A stretch of DNA of 64,000 nucleotides from Deltaproteobacteria bacterium. GTDB lineage: Bacteria > Desulfobacterota > Binatia > Binatales > Binataceae. The DNA is taken from contig JAJXYF010000010.1 of assembly GCA_021780755.1 (NCBI GenBank), positions 109,238 through 173,237 of the forward strand, read 5' to 3'. Every line of letters starts with the position of its first letter. Position 1 is the stretch's first letter. Below are positions 7,402-17,477 of this stretch, piece after piece. A program made the position numbers and the translations under genes. Below the pieces are notes generated by a model. The model saw only the letters and a list, made by a program, of their open reading frames with translations. It ran no database searches and was not told where the DNA came from.

Positions 7402-8601
7402 TTAGCGTTTGAGCTTCGTGAGCATCGCGGCAATCCGATCGAAGGCCGCGTTGAGGTTCTCGATCGAGGTCGCGTAGGAAAGCCGCACGTGATGCGGGGC
7501 GCCGAAATCGTTGCCGCCGACCAGCGCGACATGGGCCTCGCTCAGGACCAGATCGGCAAATGAATTGCCGTCGTCGATGGTCTTGCCGGCCAGGCTCATT
7601 CCGATCAGTTCGGAAATATTCGGGAAAGCATAGAAGGCGCCGCTCGGCACGTTTGGCAGTTTGAAGCCGGGCAGCTTGCGCACGCGCTCGACCACCAGCT
7701 CGCGGCGGCGGCGGAACTCCGCCATCATCGTTTTGATCTCGTCCTGCGGACCGGTCAGCGCTTCGATCGCGGCCGCCTGTGTGATCGAATTGGGGTTGCC
7801 GCTGTTTTGGCCCTGCAGGCGCGAGGCGGCGGCGATTACCTCTTTTGGGCCGGCGGCGAATCCGATGCGCCATCCGGTCATCGCGTAGGCTTTCGACAGC
7901 GAGTTGAGCGCGAAGCCCTTGGCCTTGAGCCGCGGCTCGATCTGGAAGATGTGGGGCACCGCGCCATCGTAAACGATATGCTCGTAAACGTCGTCGGAGA
8001 GCACCCACAGGTCGGCCTCGAGCAGGATTTTCGCAAGCTCGCCGAGTTGGCTGGGCGAGTACACGGCGCCGGTCGGATTCGAGGGCGAGTTCAGGATGAT
8101 GCCGCGGGTGCGCGGGGTGATCGCGCGGCGCAGGCGATCGGGGTCGAGGATGAAGCCGGCATCCTCGGGACATTCGACGAGCCTGGCCTCGGCGCCGGCA
8201 AGGTTCACCATCGCGACGAAGCTGACCCAGGCAGGCGTCGGGATGATGACCTCGTCGCCCTCGTCGAAGAGTGCGGCGATGATGTTGGCCTCGGCTTGTT
8301 TGCCGCCGGCTGACGCCATGATCTCGGTGATGTCGTAGTCGAGCCCGTTCTCGCGCTTGAGCTTGAGCTTGATCGCTTCTTTCAAGTCGCGGGTGCCGGC
8401 GACCGGAGTGTACTTGGTCTGGCCGGCGTCGAGCGCGCGGCGGGCGGCGTTCTTGATGCGTTCGGGAGTGTCGAAGTCAGGCTCACCGGCGGCGAGCGAG
8501 ATGACGTCAACGCCGGCGGCCTTGAGTTCAGTGGCGCGGGTTTCGGCGGCCATCGTGGCGGAGGGCTTGAGCGCGGCGATACGGCGGTTGAGCTTGATCA
8601 T
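7402..8601 (-). CDS. Pyridoxal-phosphate aminotransferase class I (aspartate aminotransferase type)
   Basis: A 399-residue fold-type I aminotransferase that moves the amino group between aspartate (or a similar acid) and 2-oxoglutarate. The PLP lysine is in SLSKAYAMTGWRIGF (about residue 236); NSPSNPTGAVY and the C-terminal HHVRLSYATS substrate-arginine region are present. The length and sequence match the Ib subgroup of aspartate/prephenate aminotransferases. It is followed downstream by the hairpin at 7341-7373. Confidence 0.9.
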   Translation of the reverse strand: MIKLNRRIAALKPSATMAAETRATELKAAGVDVISLAAGEPDFDTPERIKNAARRALDAGQTKYTPVAGTRDLKEAIKLKLKRENGLDYDITEIMASAGGKQAEANIIAALFDEGDEVIIPTPAWVSFVAMVNLAGAEARLVECPEDAGFILDPDRLRRAITPRTRGIILNSPSNPTGAVYSPSQLGELAKILLEADLWVLSDDVYEHIVYDGAVPHIFQIEPRLKAKGFALNSLSKAYAMTGWRIGFAAGPKEVIAAASRLQGQNSGNPNSITQAAAIEALTGPQDEIKTMMAEFRRRRELVVERVRKLPGFKLPNVPSGAFYAFPNISELIGMSLAGKTIDDGNSFADLVLSEAHVALVGGNDFGAPHHVRLSYATSIENLNAAFDRIAAMLTKLKR

Positions 8602-8737
8602 TTGGCTCCACTTCCGGCGCCGGTATGCGAAGGGCGCCTCAGCGGACGATTTTAGCGGTCACGCGTGTCGGGCGAAACCTCGCGGCGAGACTCGATGAGG
8701 CTTTCCGCGCCAGGACGGCCTGCGAGACCGGAATATT

Positions 8738-9253
8738 TCAGTCGAGCTTGAGCTTCACGCGCAGGCGGTTCATCACGTTTTCGGGCACCAGTTCAGGCAG
8801 CCGTTTGCCGTAGCCGGCGACCTCCTTGATGAGGCGTGAGGCGGTGAAAAAGAGCTTCGGGTTGGCGAACAGAAAGACCGTCTCGATGGTGCCGATCATC
8901 TGCTTGTTCATCTGCGCCATCTGCAGCTCGTAGTCGAAATCGGTGACGGCGCGGAGGCTGCGGATGATGACGCCGGCGCCGATGCGTTCGGCATAATCGA
9001 CCGAGAGGCCGCTGAACTTATCGACGCGTGCGCGCGGCTCGAGGTCCTTGATGCAGTCGCGGATCATCTCGACGCGCTCGTCGGGCGTGAACAGCGCGGA
9101 GTCCTTGTGCGGATTGTAGGCCACGGCGACGATAACCTCATCGAAGATCATCACGCTGCGGCGAATGATATCGACGTGGCCGTTGTGGATCGGGTCGAAG
9201 CTGCCGGGATAGATGGCGATCGACTTGGTGTGTTCCTTGGGTTTGTTGTACAT
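8738..9253 (-). CDS. coaD: Phosphopantetheine adenylyltransferase
   Basis: Catalyses the fourth step of coenzyme A synthesis, ATP plus 4'-phosphopantetheine to dephospho-CoA. The motif YPGSFDPIHNGHVDII holds the HxGH nucleotidyltransferase signature; the second motif is RSLRAVTDFDYELQMAQMN. About 171 residues, slightly longer than usual (160) at the N-terminus. A GTG at 9268, directly after the rsmD stop, is an alternative start; I prefer ATG 9253. It follows rsmD on the same strand with essentially no gap, the common rsmD-coaD pair. Confidence 0.93.
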   Translation of the reverse strand: MYNKPKEHTKSIAIYPGSFDPIHNGHVDIIRRSVMIFDEVIVAVAYNPHKDSALFTPDERVEMIRDCIKDLEPRARVDKFSGLSVDYAERIGAGVIIRSLRAVTDFDYELQMAQMNKQMIGTIETVFLFANPKLFFTASRLIKEVAGYGKRLPELVPENVMNRLRVKLKLD

Positions 9254-9268
9254 GCCGACCCGTTCCAC

Positions 9269-9838
9269 TCATTTCGGCGGCTGTTCAAAGCGCCGGTAAA
9301 GGGCGATGCGATGATCGCCGAGGGTTGCCTCATTTACACGTTCCAGTCCCGCCGGCGCCAGCGCCGGTGCGCGCCCGGCCTGGCGCACGACCACCCAGCC
9401 GTGCGGAACGATCAACTCCTTTTCGACCAACGCCGCAAGTACTGCGGCGCTGAGATCGTTGGCGTAGGGCGCATCGACGAATGCCAGGTCGAAGCGTTCG
9501 CGCGCAGCACCGAGGTCGGCCAACGCGCGCATCACGTCAGCGGTCAGCATTCGCGCCGCGTTGGCGAAGCCGAAGATGCCGAGGTTCTTCGCGATCGCGG
9601 CGGCAGCGGCGCGCGACGAATCGACGAAGGTCACATGGGCAGCGCCGCGCGACAGCGCCTCCAGGCCGAGCGAGCCGCTGCCAGCGAACAGATCGAGCAC
9701 GCGCGCACCGGTCAGGTCGAAGCGGGCGTCGATGCGCGAGAAGATCGACGAGCGTATGCGCGCGGTCGCGGGCCGCGTCTCGAGGCCGCGCGGCGCACTG
9801 ATACGGCGCCCGTGGGCATGGCCGGCGATTACGCGCAT
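9269..9838 (-). CDS. rsmD: 16S rRNA (guanine(966)-N2)-methyltransferase
   Basis: A 189-residue SAM-dependent methyltransferase that modifies G966 of 16S rRNA. It starts MRVIAGHAHGRRI as in the family; the SAM-binding motif is LDLFAGSGSLGLEALSRGA. Motif IV reads DAPY instead of the canonical DPPY. Start at 9838 is supported by GGGAGG about 11 bases upstream; a longer in-frame extension to 9964 is not supported. It forms a unit with coaD. Confidence 0.92.
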   Translation of the reverse strand: MRVIAGHAHGRRISAPRGLETRPATARIRSSIFSRIDARFDLTGARVLDLFAGSGSLGLEALSRGAAHVTFVDSSRAAAAAIAKNLGIFGFANAARMLTADVMRALADLGAARERFDLAFVDAPYANDLSAAVLAALVEKELIVPHGWVVVRQAGRAPALAPAGLERVNEATLGDHRIALYRRFEQPPK

Positions 9839-10440
9839 CGCAAGCACGGCCTCCCTCTCCGGCTGGTCCAAAAAAAAGGATGTTCCACCGATAACCTGCC
9901 CGTAACAAACTTTGGCGCGTACCTCATCCGCCAGCGGGAGCCAGCGCCGCCATTGGTGACCCAAACGCTACGCCATACACTTCAAGGCTCTAGCGAACTT
10001 TGACCGCTCTCCACAACCGCTCTGGCATGGCGCTCGTCGCGGCTGCGGGAAGATAGCCCAGTCCCACGGCCAGCCGCAAGTTTGTTGCACGGACGCCGCG
10101 CGAGAGGTAAGACTCTGGCGCGCGCCGGGAATTTAGGTTACCTAAGATAGGATTTCTAAAACTGAAAAGATTGGCGCCGCAAAATTGTTGGCGCTTAAGG
10201 TTCGCATATAGTGTCCGAAACCTCCGCCGCTCCGGCTCCGACAAACTTTCCGGCGGCGTTACCAGATAACCGTGAATTCGCGGGCCGTTGGGCGATGCGC
10301 CGCAACAGCGCATTGATGTCCTCCGGCGGCAGCGCGGGAGTGTGCGGTGGCGGACGATTGAACCGTCGCGATACTCGCAGGGCCGACCGTGCGCACCGCC
10401 GCGACTCTCTTGAACATTCATCCAGACGAGTCTTGAAGCC
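9839..10440. other. Long gap upstream of the nuoH operon
   Basis: About 600 bases with no convincing gene. An AT-richer patch (10130-10215) contains the inverted repeat TTAGGT-T-ACCTAA at 10133-10145 and may hold the promoter of the nuo operon and of rsmD on the other strand. A plus-strand open frame at 10211-10444 is Arg/Ala-rich, overlaps the nuoH start and is rejected. Confidence 0.45.
10133..10145. promoter_or_regulatory. Inverted repeat upstream of nuoH, possible operator
   Basis: Six-base arms TTAGGT and ACCTAA separated by one base, in the only AT-rich patch of the 600-base divergent gap between rsmD and nuoH. No regulator can be named. Confidence 0.3.
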
Positions 10441-11553
10441 GTGACGATTGAACTGGTGATTGGCGCCGTGAAGGCGATCGTAATGGTCCTGCTGGTGCTC
10501 GGCCTGACGACGATGATGTTGTGGTTCGAGCGCAAAGGCGCGGCGCTGATCCAGGACCGAGTCGGGGCGAACCGCGCGGATATTTTCGGTATCGGCAAGC
10601 GCTTTGGAATGCCCAACTTCGGCATCATCAATACGGTGCTGGCCGATCCGATCAAGATGTTTACGAAGGAAGACTTCGTGCCCGACGGCGCCGATCGCTT
10701 CCTGCATTGGCTCGCGCCGTTTCTGGCGCTGTTTCCGGTGCTGATAACCTTCGCGGTGGCGCCGATGGGGGATGTCCTGCAAATCGGATCGCACACCATC
10801 GATTTGCAGCCGGCCAACCTCAACGTCGCGGCGTTGTACCTGCTGGCGACCATCGGCATCGGCGTTTATGGCATCGCGCTCGGCGGATGGGCGTCGAACA
10901 ATCGCTGGGCGCTGCTCGGCGGCATTCGCGCGAGTGCGCAGATGATTTCCTACGAAATCGCGATGAGTCTCGCGATCATCGCGGTGGTGGTCAGTTACGG
11001 CACGCTCGACCTCCAGCAGATGTGCCGATTGCAGGGCGGCGTGTGGTTCGGTTTCCTGCCGCGATGGGGGATTCTGCTGCAGCCGGTCTCATTCATAATC
11101 CTGCTGATCGCCGGGATGGCCGAATCCAAGCGCGTACCTTTCGACTTGCCCGAGGGCGAATCCGAACTGGTGGCCGGCTACTTCACCGAGTACTCGGGCG
11201 GCAAGCAGGCGGTCTTCATGATGACCGACTTCGCCGAGGTGTTGCTGGTCTCGGTACTGATCGTGACGTTCTTTTTCGGCGGATGGCAGGTGCCGTGGCT
11301 CGCGCGCGATGGCTTTCATTTTCCGGGCGGCGGGCACCTGGGGCTGCCGAATCTGGTCGTGGCGATGCTCGAATTCGTCGCTTTCTGGGTCAAAGTGGTC
11401 ATTTTCTGCTGCTTCCAGATATTGATTCGATGGACCCTGCCACGCTTTCGCTATGATCAATTGATGCGACTCGGATGGAAGGGGCTGGTGCCGCTCGGCT
11501 TGCTCAACCTGGTCGTGACCGCCTTCGTGGTGGTTGTCGCGGGAGGGAAATGA
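10441..11553 (+). CDS. nuoH: NADH-quinone oxidoreductase subunit H
   Basis: A 370-residue membrane subunit of complex I that lies at the junction of the peripheral and membrane arms and forms part of the quinone chamber. The family signatures WFERKGAALIQDRVGANRAD and KRVPFDLPEGESELVAGYFTEYSGG (the acidic quinone-site loop) are intact. About eight transmembrane helices. Start is GTG. It is the first gene of nuoHJKLMN; the peripheral-arm subunits are 21 kb away and no nuoI lies between H and J as in the usual operon. Confidence 0.95.
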   Translation: MTIELVIGAVKAIVMVLLVLGLTTMMLWFERKGAALIQDRVGANRADIFGIGKRFGMPNFGIINTVLADPIKMFTKEDFVPDGADRFLHWLAPFLALFPVLITFAVAPMGDVLQIGSHTIDLQPANLNVAALYLLATIGIGVYGIALGGWASNNRWALLGGIRASAQMISYEIAMSLAIIAVVVSYGTLDLQQMCRLQGGVWFGFLPRWGILLQPVSFIILLIAGMAESKRVPFDLPEGESELVAGYFTEYSGGKQAVFMMTDFAEVLLVSVLIVTFFFGGWQVPWLARDGFHFPGGGHLGLPNLVVAMLEFVAFWVKVVIFCCFQILIRWTLPRFRYDQLMRLGWKGLVPLGLLNLVVTAFVVVVAGGK

Positions 11554-12143
11554 CGATGCCGATCGGGATCTTCATGTTCCTTGCCGCGTTCGCGATCATC
11601 GCGGGCTTCGGCGTTATCATGCAGCGCAATCCGGTCCATTGCGTCCTCGCGCTGGCGCTGGTGCTGATAGACCTCGGCGTCCTCTTCATGGGCCTGGACG
11701 CGGTGACGCTCGGCTTCCTGCAAATCATCGTTTATGTCGGCGCGATCATGGTGCTGTTCCTGTTTGTTATCTGGCTCTTGAACATTCAGGCGGATCCGGG
11801 GGCGGGGCGCCATCTGGGGCTGAAGCTGTTCGGATCGATCGCGGCGGCGGCGCTGGCGGCTGAATTCGCGGCGATCATTGTACACGCGCCGAAGATTCGC
11901 GAGATTCGCACGCTACCCGCCGATTTCGGCACGGTCGCGGCGCTCGCGCGGTCACTTTTTTCGGATTATCTGGTCGCCTTCGAAGTAACCTCGGTGCTGT
12001 TGCTGGCCGCGATTGTCGGTGCGATTGCGCTCGCGCGAAAGGTCTCGGCGCCATTGGTGCTGGTGACGCCGGCGCTATCGCGCGACGTGAGCACGCCGGC
12101 GTCGTCCGCGTCCGATCCAGCGGCGCACCGGAAGAGCGCCTGA
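11550..12143 (+). CDS. nuoJ: NADH-quinone oxidoreductase subunit J
   Basis: A 197-residue, five-helix membrane subunit of complex [23 protein letters not shown] and [19 protein letters not shown] are typical; the latter corresponds to the pi-bulge helix region. ATG 11550 overlaps the nuoH stop by four bases (ATGA), indicating translational coupling. The last 40 residues are a polar Ala/Ser-rich tail. Confidence 0.93.
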   Translation: MTMPIGIFMFLAAFAIIAGFGVIMQRNPVHCVLALALVLIDLGVLFMGLDAVTLGFLQIIVYVGAIMVLFLFVIWLLNIQADPGAGRHLGLKLFGSIAAAALAAEFAAIIVHAPKIREIRTLPADFGTVAALARSLFSDYLVAFEVTSVLLLAAIVGAIALARKVSAPLVLVTPALSRDVSTPASSASDPAAHRKSA

Positions 12144-12145
12144 CC

Positions 12146-12448
12146 ATGACGCCGATCAGCTACTACCTGGCGTTGAGCGCAATCCTGTTCGCGGTCGGAG
12201 TGGCCGGCGTACTGATTCGCCGCAATGTGATCGTGATGTTCCTGGCGATCGAATTGATGCTCAACGCGGTCAACCTCGCGCTGGTCGCGCTGGGACGGCG
12301 AATCGGCTCGATGGACGGGCAGGTGATCGTATTTTTCGTGATGACGGTGGCGGCGGCCGAGGCCGCGGTGGGCCTCGCGATTATAATTTCGATGTTTCGC
12401 AATCGCGACACCGTCAACGCCGATGAACTCAACCTGCTGCGCTGGTGA
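12146..12448 (+). CDS. nuoK: NADH-quinone oxidoreductase subunit K
   Basis: A 100-residue, three-helix antiporter-like subunit (MrpC homologue). The two conserved membrane glutamates used in proton transfer are present in [12 protein letters not shown] and in [15 protein letters not shown]. It begins two bases after the nuoJ stop. Confidence 0.95.
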   Translation: MTPISYYLALSAILFAVGVAGVLIRRNVIVMFLAIELMLNAVNLALVALGRRIGSMDGQVIVFFVMTVAAAEAAVGLAIIISMFRNRDTVNADELNLLRW

Positions 12449-12469
12449 AAAACTGGTAATCGCTGGCTG

Positions 12470-14422
12470 ATGATGACCCAAGACTTTCCGGCCCTCGGGC
12501 TAATCCTGCTGTTTCCGGCGCTCGGCGTGCTGTTCAACCTGTTCTGGGGACGGCGTGCGGGCCGCGCGGCGGTCAATTTCGTCGGCGCCGGCGTGATTTT
12601 TCTCGCCTTCGCCGTGACCGTGTGGGCCTTCGTCACGCTGATCGGATTGCCGCCGGGCGCGTCGCTGCAATGCGCGTTGTGGCCGTGGATCGAGGCGGGA
12701 TCCTTTCACGTCGAATTCGGGCTCAAGATTGACGCGCTATCGGCCGTGATGACGTTGGTGGTCACCGGCGTCGGTGCGCTGATCCATCTGTACTCGGCGG
12801 GCTACATGGCCGAGGACGAGGATTACGCGCGCTATTTCACCTACCTCAACCTGTTCGCGTTCTCGATGCTGGTGCTGGTGCTGGCGGACAACCTGCTCCA
12901 GATGTTCATCGGCTGGGAAGGTGTGGGGCTTTGCTCGTACCTGTTGATCGCCTTCTGGTTCGACAACGCGCAGTATGCCTACAACGGACGCAAGGCCTTC
13001 ATCGTCAATCGCATCGGTGACCTGGGCTTCCTGCTCGGAATCTTCACAATCGTCGCGGCGCTGGCGCAGCATGGTGTATGGACGCTGAATTTCACCGCGA
13101 TGAGTCATCACACCGTCCTGCTGCGGCCGGTCGCGCTGGCGGCGGCACTGTTGCTGTTTTTCGGCGCGACCGGAAAGTCCGCGCAGATCCCGCTCTACGT
13201 ATGGCTGCCCGACGCGATGGTCGGTCCGACGCCGGTCAGCGCGTTGATCCATGCCGCGACCATGGTCACCGCCGGCGTGTACATGATCGCGCGGCTCAAC
13301 TTCCTCTATCTGCTCGCGCCGACGGCGATGGAGGTGGTAGCGACGGTCGGAGCGGTGACCGCATTTTTCGCCGCCACCGTTGCGATCGTCCAATCCGATA
13401 TCAAACGCGTGCTTGCGTATTCGACCATCAGTCAGATTGGTTACATGATGCTCGGGGTCGGCGTCGGCGCGTTTTCCGCGGGCGTTTTTCATCTGATGAC
13501 GCACGCCTTCTTCAAGGGACTCCTGTTCCTCTGCTCGGGTTCCGTGATCCACGCGCTCCATGGCGAGCAGGACATGAACAGGATGGGCGGGCTCAAAAGC
13601 AAGCTGCCAATCACATACGCCACCATGCTGATCGGAACGCTCGCGATCAGCGCCATACCGCCGTTCTCCGGCTATTTCTCCAAGGACCTGATTCTCGAGG
13701 GCGCTTTTGCCAGCGGGCATACCTGGCTGTGGCTGATCGGAGTGGTCACCGCCGGCATCACGAGTTTTTACATGTTTCGGCTGATCTTCATGACCTTTCA
13801 CGGGACGTCGCGGTTGGAGCCCGAGAAGGAACATCACGTGCATGAATCGCCGCCGGTAATGGCGATACCGCTGATCGTGCTGGCGGCGCTTTCGATTATC
13901 GGCGGCTGGGCCGGATTGCCCGAATGGCTGCTGTGGGGCGATGCCTTCAAGCGTTTTCTCGCGCCTATTTTTGCACCTCGCGGCCCGTTCGCGATGCCCG
14001 AGGTGGTGATCGATGTTCACCGGTTCTCGGCGAGCACGACCCTCAGCCTGATCGCGCTGGTGGCGGGTCTGATCGGTATTTTCCTGGCGTGGATGCTCTA
14101 CATTCAGCATCCCGAGTTGCCCGAGCGCATCGCCGAAAGGTTCCGCGGCCTGCGTGAATTGCTGTGGCGCAAATACTATATCGACGAAATTTACGACCTG
14201 CTGATTTCGCGCCCGCTCTTCTGGACGTCAACCCATATACTCAGTGACGGCGTCGACCACGACCTCATCGATGGAATAGTCAATGGCAGTGGCAGCGCGG
14301 TCGAAGGCGGCGGTGAGGCGACGCGCAAAATCGAAACCGGCAACGTGCAGCATTACGCCTTGGTGTACCTGATCGGCGCCGTTGCGGTCGCGGGATATTA
14401 CGTTTACCTGGTGATGCGCTGA
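12470..14422 (+). CDS. nuoL: NADH-quinone oxidoreductase subunit L
   Basis: The distal proton-pumping subunit, 650 residues, usual length. FIGWEGVGLCSYLLIAFWF carries the pumping Glu; the KSAQIPLYVWLPDAMVGPTPVSALIHAATMV-type segment and FSGYFSKDLIL are intact. The C-terminal lateral helix region is followed by a last membrane segment. Two adjacent ATGs (12470, 12473) are possible starts. Its stop overlaps nuoM by one base. Confidence 0.95.
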   Translation: MMTQDFPALGLILLFPALGVLFNLFWGRRAGRAAVNFVGAGVIFLAFAVTVWAFVTLIGLPPGASLQCALWPWIEAGSFHVEFGLKIDALSAVMTLVVTGVGALIHLYSAGYMAEDEDYARYFTYLNLFAFSMLVLVLADNLLQMFIGWEGVGLCSYLLIAFWFDNAQYAYNGRKAFIVNRIGDLGFLLGIFTIVAALAQHGVWTLNFTAMSHHTVLLRPVALAAALLLFFGATGKSAQIPLYVWLPDAMVGPTPVSALIHAATMVTAGVYMIARLNFLYLLAPTAMEVVATVGAVTAFFAATVAIVQSDIKRVLAYSTISQIGYMMLGVGVGAFSAGVFHLMTHAFFKGLLFLCSGSVIHALHGEQDMNRMGGLKSKLPITYATMLIGTLAISAIPPFSGYFSKDLILEGAFASGHTWLWLIGVVTAGITSFYMFRLIFMTFHGTSRLEPEKEHHVHESPPVMAIPLIVLAALSIIGGWAGLPEWLLWGDAFKRFLAPIFAPRGPFAMPEVVIDVHRFSASTTLSLIALVAGLIGIFLAWMLYIQHPELPERIAERFRGLRELLWRKYYIDEIYDLLISRPLFWTSTHILSDGVDHDLIDGIVNGSGSAVEGGGEATRKIETGNVQHYALVYLIGAVAVAGYYVYLVMR

Positions 14423-15978
14423 TGGGCGGCTTCTGGCTTACCGCGCTGACTTTCGTTCCGCTCCTGGGAGCGTTTGGCGTACTGATGCAGAGCGACGAGG
14501 AATCGATCTGGCGATCGGCGTTCGTGTTTTCGCTGATCCCGCTGGCGATTAGTCTCTACCTGTTCGCCGTCTTCGATCCGCATCAGGCGAGCTACCAGTT
14601 CGTCGAACGCTATTCGTGGATTCCGCAGTTCGGGATTTCCTATCACATGGGCATGGACGGCATCAGCCTGTTCCTGGTGATCCTGACCACGCTGCTGATC
14701 TCGCTGTCATTACTATATTCCGGCGGCGGCGATATCGAGACACGCCCGCGCGAATTCTGTTTCATGATGCTGGTGCTCGAAACCGGACTGATCGGCGCGC
14801 TGCTCGCGATCGATCTGTTCCTTTTCTATGTATTTTGGGAAGTGATGCTGGTGCCGATGTACCTGATGATCGGCATCTGGGGCCACGGGCGCAAGATTTA
14901 CGCGACCTTCAAGTTCGTGCTCTTCACGATGCTCGGGTCGCTGCTGATGCTGGTCGCGATTCTGTACCTGGTCGGCGCGGCGCGCGCACAGCTCGGCCAT
15001 CTCACTTTCGACCTGCCGGATCTTTATCGAGTGCCGCTTAGCCAAGCCGAAGCGCGCTGGCTGTTCGCCGGCTTTGCTATCGCTTTTGCGATCAAAGTGC
15101 CGATGTGGCCGGTGCACACCTGGCTGCCCGACGCGCACACCGAGGCGCCGACGGCGGGCTCCGTGATGCTGGCGGCGGTGATGCTCAAGATGGGCGCCTA
15201 TGGCTTTCTCCGCTTTGCGATTCCGCTGTTCCCCGAGGTCGCAATCGAGGCAACCCCGATCTTCATGGCGCTCGCAGTGATCGGAATTATTTACGGCGCG
15301 TTGGTTGCGATGGTGCAGCCGGACCTGAAACGCATCGTCGCGTACTCGTCGGTGAGCCATCTCGGCTTCGTGATGCTCGGCATCTTCGCGCTCAATCCGC
15401 AGGGCCTAGATGGCGCGGTTTACCAGATGCTCAACCACGGTGTCTCAACCGGGGCGCTCTTCCTGCTGGTCGGGATGATTTACGTGCGACGACATACGCG
15501 CGACGTTTCCGAGTTCGGCGGCTTGTGGAAAACCGTGCCGATGTTTGCGGTGGTCTTCATGGTGGTGATGCTCTCGTCGATCGGGTTGCCGGGTCTCAAT
15601 GGCTTCGTCGGCGAGTTCCTGATTCTGCTCGGCACCTTCCTGAAATCGCAGCGGGCGGCGGAAGTCGCGGTCCTCGGTGTCGTGCTCGGCGCGCTGTACA
15701 TGATGTGGGCCTATGAGCGTGTGATGTGGGGGCCGATCACGAAGGCGGTCAACCAGACGATCAAAGACTTGAGCAAGCGCGAAATCGCCGTGATGGTCCC
15801 GCTGATCGCGCTGATGCTGCTGATGGGGCTGTACCCCCGGCCGCTGCTGAGCCGGATGGAGCCGTCGCTCAACTTACTACTCGACCGCGTCGGGGCCGCG
15901 CAGGCGCGCCTCGATGCTGAGCATACCCGGACTATCGCGGCGCTGGCCGCGCCCGTGCGGAACCTTGCCGACAAATGA
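14422..15978 (+). CDS. nuoM: NADH-quinone oxidoreductase subunit M
   Basis: A 518-residue proton-pumping antiporter-like subunit. The key Glu lies in FYVFWEVMLVPMYLMIGIWG and the conserved KVPMWPVHTWLPDAHTEAPT segment is present. Starts in the TGATG overlap with nuoL and overlaps nuoN by four bases, so the three antiporter subunits are translationally coupled. Confidence 0.95.
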   Translation: MGGFWLTALTFVPLLGAFGVLMQSDEESIWRSAFVFSLIPLAISLYLFAVFDPHQASYQFVERYSWIPQFGISYHMGMDGISLFLVILTTLLISLSLLYSGGGDIETRPREFCFMMLVLETGLIGALLAIDLFLFYVFWEVMLVPMYLMIGIWGHGRKIYATFKFVLFTMLGSLLMLVAILYLVGAARAQLGHLTFDLPDLYRVPLSQAEARWLFAGFAIAFAIKVPMWPVHTWLPDAHTEAPTAGSVMLAAVMLKMGAYGFLRFAIPLFPEVAIEATPIFMALAVIGIIYGALVAMVQPDLKRIVAYSSVSHLGFVMLGIFALNPQGLDGAVYQMLNHGVSTGALFLLVGMIYVRRHTRDVSEFGGLWKTVPMFAVVFMVVMLSSIGLPGLNGFVGEFLILLGTFLKSQRAAEVAVLGVVLGALYMMWAYERVMWGPITKAVNQTIKDLSKREIAVMVPLIALMLLMGLYPRPLLSRMEPSLNLLLDRVGAAQARLDAEHTRTIAALAAPVRNLADK

Positions 15979-17477
15979 ATCAATTCACGCTTGCCGCGGT
16001 TAACTTCGCCTGGCTGCCGATTCTGCCGCTCATTGCGGTCACGCTCGGTGCGATGGTCATCATGCTCGTCGGTCCCGGCATTGACGACGAGGACAGCGCG
16101 GGCCTCGGGCTGATCGCGCTGATGACGGTGCTGGCGGCCTTTGTCCTGACACTCTTCACGCTCGGCGAAAATACGCTCTCCTTCGGCGGCGCGCTGGCCC
16201 TGGATGACTACTCAGGCTTTTTCGAACTAGTCATTCTGGTGGCGACCGCGGTGACTATCGGGATGTCGCTCGACTACGTTGCCGACGAACGTATCGCCGG
16301 CGCCGAATACTATTCGCTGATACTGTTTGCCGCACTCGGCATGATGCTGATGGCGACCGCCGGCGATCTCATCATCATATTTCTCGGCCTCGAAACCATG
16401 TCGATCGCCGTTTACGCACTGGTCGGATTCCTGCGCCGCGACCCGCGATCCAGTGAGGCCGCGCTCAAGTATTTTCTGCTCGGCGCATTCTCGACCGGCT
16501 TCCTGCTCTATGGCATCGCGCTGGTGTACGGCGCCACCGGCACCATTCGGCTCGACCCGGTGCGGGCCGCGGTCGCGACCGACATGGCGTCGAATCCCTT
16601 GTTGCTGATGGGCCTGGGCATGATGCTGATCGGCTTCGGCTTCAAGGTTGCCGCGGTGCCATTTCACATGTGGACGCCGGACGCCTACGAGGGTGCGCCG
16701 ACACCGGTGACGGCGTTCATGGCGGTTGGCGTCAAGGTCGCCGCGTTCGCCGGCTTCCTGCGCATTTTCCTCGTCCATCTGGGCCCCGTCAGTGCGCAGT
16801 GGTCGGCGGTGTTGTGGGTGCTCGCGGTACTGACTATGTCGGTTGGCAACTTGATCGCACTGGTGCAAAGCAACATCAAGCGGATGCTCGCCTACTCGGC
16901 GATCGCGCACGCCGGTTACATTATTCTCGGGATGGCGGCGGCCTCGTCGCATCAGGCGGGCGGCGCGATTCTCTACTACCTGCTCGGGTACTCATTTACC
17001 ACGCTTGGAGCGTTCGCGGTCGTGATCGCGCTTGAACGCGCCGGCGAAGCACGCGATCGAATCAGCGATTTTCGCGGCCTCGCCCGTACTCATCCGGGAC
17101 TCGCCGCGGCGATGGCGATCTTCATGCTCTCGCTCGCCGGTGTACCGCCGCTGGCCGGATTCGTCGGCAAGTTCTATCTATTCTCGGCGGCGCTCAACGC
17201 GGGGCTGGTCTGGCTGGTGATTATAGCGGCGCTCAACAGCGCGATCTCGGTTTACTACTACACGCGCGTTATCGTCGAGATGTACGCGCGCGAGGGTAAT
17301 GAGATTGATGTCAAGCGAATTGGAGCGCGGCCCGCGTTGCTACTGAGTATTGTGGCGGGTGTCGCCGGAACGGTCCTGATTGGTATTTTCCCGCAACCTT
17401 ACATGGGCGCGTCGGCGAGCGCGTTTGCGGCGGCGGCCGGACGGCCGGCGTTGAAGACCACCGCGATGCTGCGCTAG
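15975..17477 (+). CDS. nuoN: NADH-quinone oxidoreductase subunit N
   Basis: A 500-residue antiporter-like subunit completing the membrane arm. FLGLETMSIAVYALVGF has the conserved Glu; FHMWTPDAYEGAPTPVTAFM is diagnostic. Last gene of the operon; its stop codon overlaps the stop of the converging RidA gene in CTAG (17474-17477). Confidence 0.95.
   Translation: MNQFTLAAVNFAWLPILPLIAVTLGAMVIMLVGPGIDDEDSAGLGLIALMTVLAAFVLTLFTLGENTLSFGGALALDDYSGFFELVILVATAVTIGMSLDYVADERIAGAEYYSLILFAALGMMLMATAGDLIIIFLGLETMSIAVYALVGFLRRDPRSSEAALKYFLLGAFSTGFLLYGIALVYGATGTIRLDPVRAAVATDMASNPLLLMGLGMMLIGFGFKVAAVPFHMWTPDAYEGAPTPVTAFMAVGVKVAAFAGFLRIFLVHLGPVSAQWSAVLWVLAVLTMSVGNLIALVQSNIKRMLAYSAIAHAGYIILGMAAASSHQAGGAILYYLLGYSFTTLGAFAVVIALERAGEARDRISDFRGLARTHPGLAAAMAIFMLSLAGVPPLAGFVGKFYLFSAALNAGLVWLVIIAALNSAISVYYYTRVIVEMYAREGNEIDVKRIGARPALLLSIVAGVAGTVLIGIFPQPYMGASASAFAAAAGRPALKTTAMLR

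Noticed and set aside
7139..8173. Minus-strand open frame of 344 codons
   Set aside because: Out-of-frame shadow of the aminotransferase; Arg-rich, no motif.
10211..10444. Plus-strand open frame of 77 codons before nuoH
   Set aside because: Overlaps the nuoH start, no ribosome-binding site, low-information Arg/Ala-rich sequence.
12737..14110. Long minus-strand open frame (457 codons)
   Set aside because: Antisense shadow of nuoL; Arg/His/Gln-rich translation with no family features.
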